Positions 59,787 to 64,000 of a DNA stretch of 64,000 nt are shown one piece after another. Within the stretch, counting starts at the first letter, position 1, and each line of letters begins with the position of its first letter. Where the stretch lies: contig NZ_JACDZE010000001.1 in the NCBI RefSeq assembly GCF_014042165.1, positions 1,634,595 to 1,698,594 of the forward strand, written 5' to 3'. The notes beneath the pieces are model-generated. The model had not been told where the DNA came from. It searched no databases and saw nothing but the letters and a program-made list of their open reading frames with translations. A program made the translations under genes and the position numbers. This stretch comes from Moheibacter lacus (GTDB lineage Bacteria; Bacteroidota; Bacteroidia; Flavobacteriales; Weeksellaceae).

Positions 59787-61553
59787 ATGAGACAATTTTT
59801 TACTTTAATCGCAGTCTGCGCATTGAGTACTTTAAATGCACAGGTCTTTTCAGAAGATTTTAACGACGGGGTTCCCGGTGATTTGATTGAAGATACCGTA
59901 AATGGTAATTTGAGTTGGACAGATTGTGGCGGTGACACAGGTGGGATAGCTTGTGATGGAGCTGCTACTTTTTACCATGGTAGCCAATCCGCTTATAACA
60001 CAGCTTTGGATACGCCAGTTTTAGATTTATCAACAGGTTATTATAAAGCGAGTTTTACACTTGCTAAAAGAGAAAAAGACAGCAAAGTCAATTGGTTTTT
60101 TATTGAGATTTCCAATGATGGAGGAGTAACTTGGACAGTAGTAGATGAGTTGTTAGATGAAATCATTAATCCAACTACATATACCTATGTTTTAACGCCT
60201 TATAACTTAACGGCTCAAACAGTAGTCCGTTTCAGAGGAACCAATAAAGGTGGTTATGCATTGTATTTGGATAATGTTTCTGTAGAAGAAGTAACAGGAG
60301 ATGATGCATCTATTCAGAATTTAGACGTTCCAAGCATCATCGTTGCAGGTGATGTAGAAGTAAAAGGGACTCTTTCCAATTTAGGAATCAACCCAATTAC
60401 TTCTTTTGACCTAAACTGGCAAGTAGACGGAGGTGCTACCAATACCCAGACTTACTCAGGACAGAACATAACATCAGGTCAGTCTTTTAACTTTACTCAT
60501 GAAGATATTTGGAGTGCAACTGGAGGAAACCATAATCTAAACGTTTGGGTTTCTAACTTAAATATAACGGATGTTGATCCTGATAATAATGCATTTTCAA
60601 AAGATATCATGGTGGCATCAGATGTAGCCATCAAAATTCCTTTGATGGAAAAATTCTCCAGTTCAACTTGTTATCCGTGTTTTTTATTCAATAGTCAAAA
60701 TTTCAACCCATTTTTTAATGATTATGGACATGAGAACGGAACTTTTATCAGTTACCAAGTAAATTGGCCTGGAAATGGAGATCCTTATTATACGACAGAA
60801 GTAGGAGCAAGAAGAAGCTATTATGGCGTAACAGCTGCGCCAACTTTATATTTTGATGCAGTGGATGTTGGGACTCCTTCTTCCGCTCAGTTGAGAATTC
60901 TATTAGAAGAACTAAGGTATGGAAATGATAATATTTCTTTCTTTGATATTCAAGCAGATCATACGATCAACGGAAACACCATCGATGTAAATGTAGATAT
61001 CCATCCCTATATTTCAGCTAACTACACGGTTCGTGTAATGGTATTTGAGAAAGAAACAACTCAAAATACCGGAGGAAATGGAGAAACTAAATTCCACCAT
61101 GTATTCATGAAAGCACTTCCTAATCCAGCCGGAACTACCATTGAATTTACACAAGATGAAGTAGAAACTTTATCTTTCTCTCATGACATGAGCAGTACAT
61201 TTGTAGAAGAAATAGAGGATTTGGCCGTTCTTGTATTCATTCAAGATGATACAACCAAAGCCATCATCGATTCTCGTTATACAGATGCTTCTAACATCGT
61301 TTTGGGTACAAATGATTTGACAGCAGCTCAAGTTACTTTGGTACCAAATCCAACTTCAGGAATCGTTAAAATCATGACCGACAGAGCGATGGACGTTCAA
61401 GTGTTTGATTTGACCGGTAAAAAAGTATTCAACCAATCAGAAGTTGCAGACAATTCTTCCCTAAACTTGACTCATTTAGCAAAAGGTGTTTATGTAGTCG
61501 TAATGACGGACGATAAAGGAGCAGAAACTGTTAAAAAATTAGTAATTAAATAA
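59787..61553 (+). CDS. Omp28-like T9SS-exported protein
   Basis: 588 residues. Signal peptide to ALSTLNA; an N-terminal beta-sandwich with choice-of-anchor-like text (VFSEDFNDGVPGDLIED), a CARDB-like Ig domain (SIIVAGDVEVKGTLSNLGINPI), an Omp28-related domain around IPLMEKFSSSTCYPCFLFN with a Cys-x-x-Cys (CYPC) motif, and a T9SS type A sorting domain (VTLVPNPTSGIVKI ... LAKGVYVVVM). Paralogous in design to the Omp28-like lipoprotein at 56217. Followed by a terminator-like hairpin and another T9SS gene. Confidence 0.9.
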   Translation: MRQFFTLIAVCALSTLNAQVFSEDFNDGVPGDLIEDTVNGNLSWTDCGGDTGGIACDGAATFYHGSQSAYNTALDTPVLDLSTGYYKASFTLAKREKDSKVNWFFIEISNDGGVTWTVVDELLDEIINPTTYTYVLTPYNLTAQTVVRFRGTNKGGYALYLDNVSVEEVTGDDASIQNLDVPSIIVAGDVEVKGTLSNLGINPITSFDLNWQVDGGATNTQTYSGQNITSGQSFNFTHEDIWSATGGNHNLNVWVSNLNITDVDPDNNAFSKDIMVASDVAIKIPLMEKFSSSTCYPCFLFNSQNFNPFFNDYGHENGTFISYQVNWPGNGDPYYTTEVGARRSYYGVTAAPTLYFDAVDVGTPSSAQLRILLEELRYGNDNISFFDIQADHTINGNTIDVNVDIHPYISANYTVRVMVFEKETTQNTGGNGETKFHHVFMKALPNPAGTTIEFTQDEVETLSFSHDMSSTFVEEIEDLAVLVFIQDDTTKAIIDSRYTDASNIVLGTNDLTAAQVTLVPNPTSGIVKIMTDRAMDVQVFDLTGKKVFNQSEVADNSSLNLTHLAKGVYVVVMTDDKGAETVKKLVIK

Positions 61554-61564
61554 TCATAAAATTC

Positions 61565-61590
61565 AGGTTGGGCCTTATGCCCAACCTTTT
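61565..61590 (+). terminator. Terminator between two T9SS protein genes
   Basis: GGTTGGGC ... GCCCAACC perfect 8-bp arms with CTTAT loop, then TTTT, 13 nt before the next ATG. It may attenuate rather than fully separate the two genes. Confidence 0.8.
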
Positions 61591-61602
61591 AAAACATACA
61601 AA

Positions 61603-62358
61603 ATGAAAAAATTTATTTTATCAGCAGTAGTGGGATTATCCGTAATGGGATTTTCAAATGCGCAGAATCAGGATTTTAGGCTGATGGATATGCATCATAC
61701 AAACGAATATGATGATGATACAGAAATCAATGAGGGAGATGTTGTGATTTTCAATACTTCTGTTTATGAAGAAGCGAAATTGCAATTTTTGACTTATAAT
61801 GATGGAACAGAAACCATCGGTATTCAAGTAGAATGTACAGGTTTGACCAATACAGACGGAGATTCCATGGAATTATGTTATGGTGAATGTTATTATGGAA
61901 TCGATACTTTTATTCCTTATCCGACTTTAGGTCCGGTACCGGTTCAACCAGGACAACATCAACCGATCATGGCGGATTATTTTTCCAATACCGACGGAAA
62001 CAGTGATTTGGTAGAATACCAATTCCGTTTCTTCCAATTGGACAGCGAAGGATTTGAAATTCCAGATACTTCATTGAATTTCACCTACCGTTATGACGGA
62101 ACGATGGCTACTTCTGACGTAAATTCGATCGCAATCGCCGAGGTTTATCCAACAGTTGCAAAAGGTTTTACAAACGTTGATTTGAAAGAAAACGCAAAAG
62201 TTCAAATCGTGAATTTACAAGGAAAAGTAGTAAAGTCTTTGGAATTGAATGCAGGTCAGTCTACACTGGATTTATCAGGTTTTGCTGCAGGCGTTTACAT
62301 CATCCAGTTCAAAGGAACTTCAGGATTGACAACGATGAAAAAAGTTGTGGTGAAATAA
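61603..62358 (+). CDS. Small T9SS-exported protein
   Basis: 251 residues. Signal peptide to GFSNA. A single Cys-containing beta domain (VVIFNTSVYEEAKLQFLTYNDGTETIGIQV, in part; four Cys at CTGL, CYGEC) precedes the T9SS type A sorting domain (IAEVYPTVAKGF ... FAAGVYIIQF). In this domain the usual YPNP reads YPTV. The Cys-rich domain after the Omp28-like gene suggests a related cargo. No family named. Confidence 0.85.
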   Translation: MKKFILSAVVGLSVMGFSNAQNQDFRLMDMHHTNEYDDDTEINEGDVVIFNTSVYEEAKLQFLTYNDGTETIGIQVECTGLTNTDGDSMELCYGECYYGIDTFIPYPTLGPVPVQPGQHQPIMADYFSNTDGNSDLVEYQFRFFQLDSEGFEIPDTSLNFTYRYDGTMATSDVNSIAIAEVYPTVAKGFTNVDLKENAKVQIVNLQGKVVKSLELNAGQSTLDLSGFAAGVYIIQFKGTSGLTTMKKVVVK

Positions 62359-62380
62359 ATTTGATTTCATTTAAAATACA

Positions 62381-62411
62381 AAATCCGTCTCGGCTTAGCC
62401 GAGACGGATTT
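62381..62411. terminator. Terminator after the small T9SS protein gene
   Basis: Perfect 15-bp arms around a single-base centre (AAATCCGTCTCGGCT / AGCCGAGACGGATTT), then T8; between convergent genes, so bidirectional. Confidence 0.95.
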
Positions 62412-62433
62412 TTTTTTGGTCTAATTTTATTCT

Positions 62434-63198
62434 TTAATCCAGCGCTCCAAACACATCTTGTAAAACAGACGTCGTTCTGAAAACTGCATTGTTTCTGATT
62501 CCGGATTCTTTATCGGCCACCATTTTAAACACGCCATCAAGCGCTTCTTCCGTTACATATTGGTTCAAATCAGTGGTGACAGTTTGTCCGGTAAACATAT
62601 TGTAATTGGTGATCAATTTGTTCCAAACCTTATCAGCGCCAACTTTCCCAAGCGAAGCCTGAACTTTTGGTTCAAATGCATTGAACAATTGAACGGAAGT
62701 TTTATCTTCCAAATAAGCTGTAGCCGCATTTTCGCCACTGAGCAAAATAGACTTGGCATCATCAAATGTCATGGAAGTTATCGCATCTGCAAAAATCGGC
62801 GCTGCTTCTGTAACGGCATCTTCCGCTGCACGGTTGAACAATTTCACACCTTCATCTGCCAATTTACTGAGTCCGAAACTGCGCAATACATTCTCCACTT
62901 TTCTCAATTCTTCCGGCATCAAGATTTTCACCATTTCATTTTTAAAATAGCCATCTTCTGCAGACAATTGATCGATTCCTTCTTCTACACCTATGTTCAG
63001 CGCTTGTTTCAGTGCAGTCGAAATTTCTCCAGAACTTAAACCGGACAAATCCACATTGGAATTCGAAGAACTTGAATTGGATCCGCTCGTTTTGATTCCG
63101 GTTGCTTTTTCTACTTCACCTAGGATGTCACTTAATTTTTGTGCATTGGCATTCAAGGTCAGAAGCAAGATTCCTGCAGACAATATTATTTTTTTCAT
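62434..63198 (-). CDS. DUF4197 domain exported protein
   Basis: About 254 residues from ATG 63198; 15 codons upstream are open but not signal-like. Signal peptide MKKIILSAGILLLTLNANA. DUF4197 text is clear: LSSGEISTALKQALNIGVEEGIDQLS, FNRAAEDAVTEAAPIFADAITSMTFDDAKSIL (in parts), and AYLEDKTSVQLFNAFEPKVQASL. Mostly helical, periplasmic or lipid-free outer-membrane associated; function unknown. Confidence 0.92.
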   Translation of the reverse strand: MKKIILSAGILLLTLNANAQKLSDILGEVEKATGIKTSGSNSSSSNSNVDLSGLSSGEISTALKQALNIGVEEGIDQLSAEDGYFKNEMVKILMPEELRKVENVLRSFGLSKLADEGVKLFNRAAEDAVTEAAPIFADAITSMTFDDAKSILLSGENAATAYLEDKTSVQLFNAFEPKVQASLGKVGADKVWNKLITNYNMFTGQTVTTDLNQYVTEEALDGVFKMVADKESGIRNNAVFRTTSVLQDVFGALD

Positions 63199-63296
63199 TT
63201 TTTTTAATTCTTTTTGTAATACTAGATTAATTTCTTGGTCCAATCAAAATGAATCGACCAACTTCATTTTTTCATCTATCAACCAACTCATTTTTA

Positions 63297-64000
63297 TTAG
63301 GAAATGACTTTCAGTTTCGCGAAATTCAATAATAATTTCTTTTCTCCTGCATTGTCAAACAAGACTGTTGCTTTCACATTGTCCATTTCACCTTCCAGCG
63401 AAATCACTTTCCCTTTCCCAAACCTGTCATGCATCACGATTTTTCCGGCACTCAATTCCACTGACTCACCATTCATTTGGTTGATGATATTGGCTTGTGC
63501 AACAGGTTTAAATCCTGCTTTCGGTTTTAGTGGGGTTGCCGGCTTTTTTTCTTCCGGTTTTTTGCGTTCGAATTTTGGAACTTGCGAATAATCATCTTCA
63601 AACAAATTGGCATTTAGTCCACTTTTATTGATCGGAAGTCCGGCATTTAGGTTTTTCCATTCCAAATATTTATCATCAATTTCTTCTAGAAATCGACTCG
63701 GTTCACTGTCCACGATTTTTCCCCAACGAAACCTCGAGACGGAATACGTCATCTGTGCAAATTTCTCCGCTCTGGTCAGCGCGACGTAAAATAACCTTCG
63801 CTCTTCTTCCAATTCCTGGCGTGTATTCAAATTCATCATCGATGGAAATAAATTCTCTTCCAATCCTACGATAAAAACCGCCGGAAATTCCAGTCCTTTG
63901 GCCAAATGCACCGTCATCAAAGAAACTTTGTTTTCATCATCATCCGAATTGTCGGCATCCGTTGCCAAAGCCACATTTTCCAAAAATCCGCTCAAAGAAG
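63297..64000 (-). CDS. UvrD/PcrA-type DNA helicase, C-terminal part (gene continues past right edge)
   Basis: At least 234 residues, open at the right edge (the frame enters as SLSGFLENVAL). Superfamily 1 helicase motif V VSLMTVHLAKGLEFPAVFIVGLEE (in parts) and motif VI EEERRLFYVALTRAEK are present, followed by the linker and the C-terminal Tudor-like domain KIVMHDRFGKGKVISLEGE found in PcrA/UvrD. Nucleotide excision repair and replication-fork helicase. The N-terminal ATPase half is outside the window. Confidence 0.93.
   Translation of the reverse strand, partial: SLSGFLENVALATDADNSDDDENKVSLMTVHLAKGLEFPAVFIVGLEENLFPSMMNLNTRQELEEERRLFYVALTRAEKFAQMTYSVSRFRWGKIVDSEPSRFLEEIDDKYLEWKNLNAGLPINKSGLNANLFEDDYSQVPKFERKKPEEKKPATPLKPKAGFKPVAQANIINQMNGESVELSAGKIVMHDRFGKGKVISLEGEMDNVKATVLFDNAGEKKLLLNFAKLKVIS

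Overview
The window looks like chromosomal DNA of a low-GC member of the Flavobacteriia (Bacteroidota). The grounds are: many genes preceded by the Bacteroidota sigma-A -7 box TAnnTTTG instead of E. coli-like promoters; no consistent Shine-Dalgarno sequences; several secreted proteins ending in type IX secretion (T9SS type A) sorting domains; and family members typical of this class (DUF2911, DUF4919, DUF5723, DUF6029, PorT-like barrels, START-like protein, Y_Y_Y sensor kinase). Both edges cut a gene: an unknown secreted protein on the left and a UvrD/PcrA helicase on the right.

Layout. 1-4.2 kb: unknown secreted protein, DUF3817 membrane protein, trpS, T9SS protein. 4.4-9.8 kb: an iron-sulfur assembly operon (sufA-like, unknown secreted protein, sufB, a four-helix-bundle gene, sufC, sufD); sufS is separate at 35-36 kb. 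9.8-16.4 kb: lipoprotein, YeiH-type transporter, TPR protein, HIT, greA, degenerate Rieske lipoprotein, YbaB, 1-Cys peroxiredoxin, GNAT, arginase-family enzyme. 16.6-19.9 kb: giant T9SS surface protein. 19.9-21.8 kb: a decayed mobile region with Rhs remnants, REP-like inverted repeats, and a tandem duplication of a tRNA-Met/terminator/GIY-YIG unit. 22-29 kb: housekeeping genes (aminotransferase IV, YqgE, pdxH, HU, fmt, recQ) and a small membrane protein. 28.5-34 kb: a two-component system (propeller/Y_Y_Y sensor kinase plus LuxR/NarL-type regulator), an ALDH7-like dehydrogenase and a divergent MarR regulator. 34-41.9 kb: DUF2911, sufS, MscS channel, DUF4919, an OLD-like ATPase/TOPRIM protein sitting next to a duplicated mscS tail, uvrC. 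41.9-51.5 kb: AddA-like helicase-nuclease, waaA, DegT-type sugar aminotransferase, ELWxxDGT-repeat T9SS protein, galE. 51.5-53.7 kb: two small exported proteins and lipA. 53.8-63.2 kb: outer-membrane and secreted proteins, including two Omp28-like proteins with Cys-x-x-Cys motifs around a TlpA-type thioredoxin.

Most interesting points. (1) The four-helix-bundle gene between sufB and sufC is bounded almost to the base by a ~31-bp inverted repeat made of heptamers. The protein family is the one encoded inside intervening sequences of 23S rRNA, which are also bounded by stems; this could be an equivalent element living in an mRNA operon. A hairpin of heptamers without a gene lies at the next junction (sufC-sufD), and other heptamer-periodic sequences, each with its own unit, fill several other short gaps. 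(2) A 26-bp palindrome with identical arms, AAAAATACCC-N6-GGGTATTTTT, lies at exactly the same distance (18 nt) upstream of near-identical -7 boxes at two loci: a lipoprotein gene and the sensor kinase/regulator operon. It has the 7-2-7 geometry of NarL sites, so it is probably the operator of the window's own NarL-type regulator. (3) In the duplicated tRNA/GIY-YIG pair the two units have decayed reciprocally. (4) A frameshifted copy of the mscS 3' end abuts the OLD-like gene, marking how that gene arrived.
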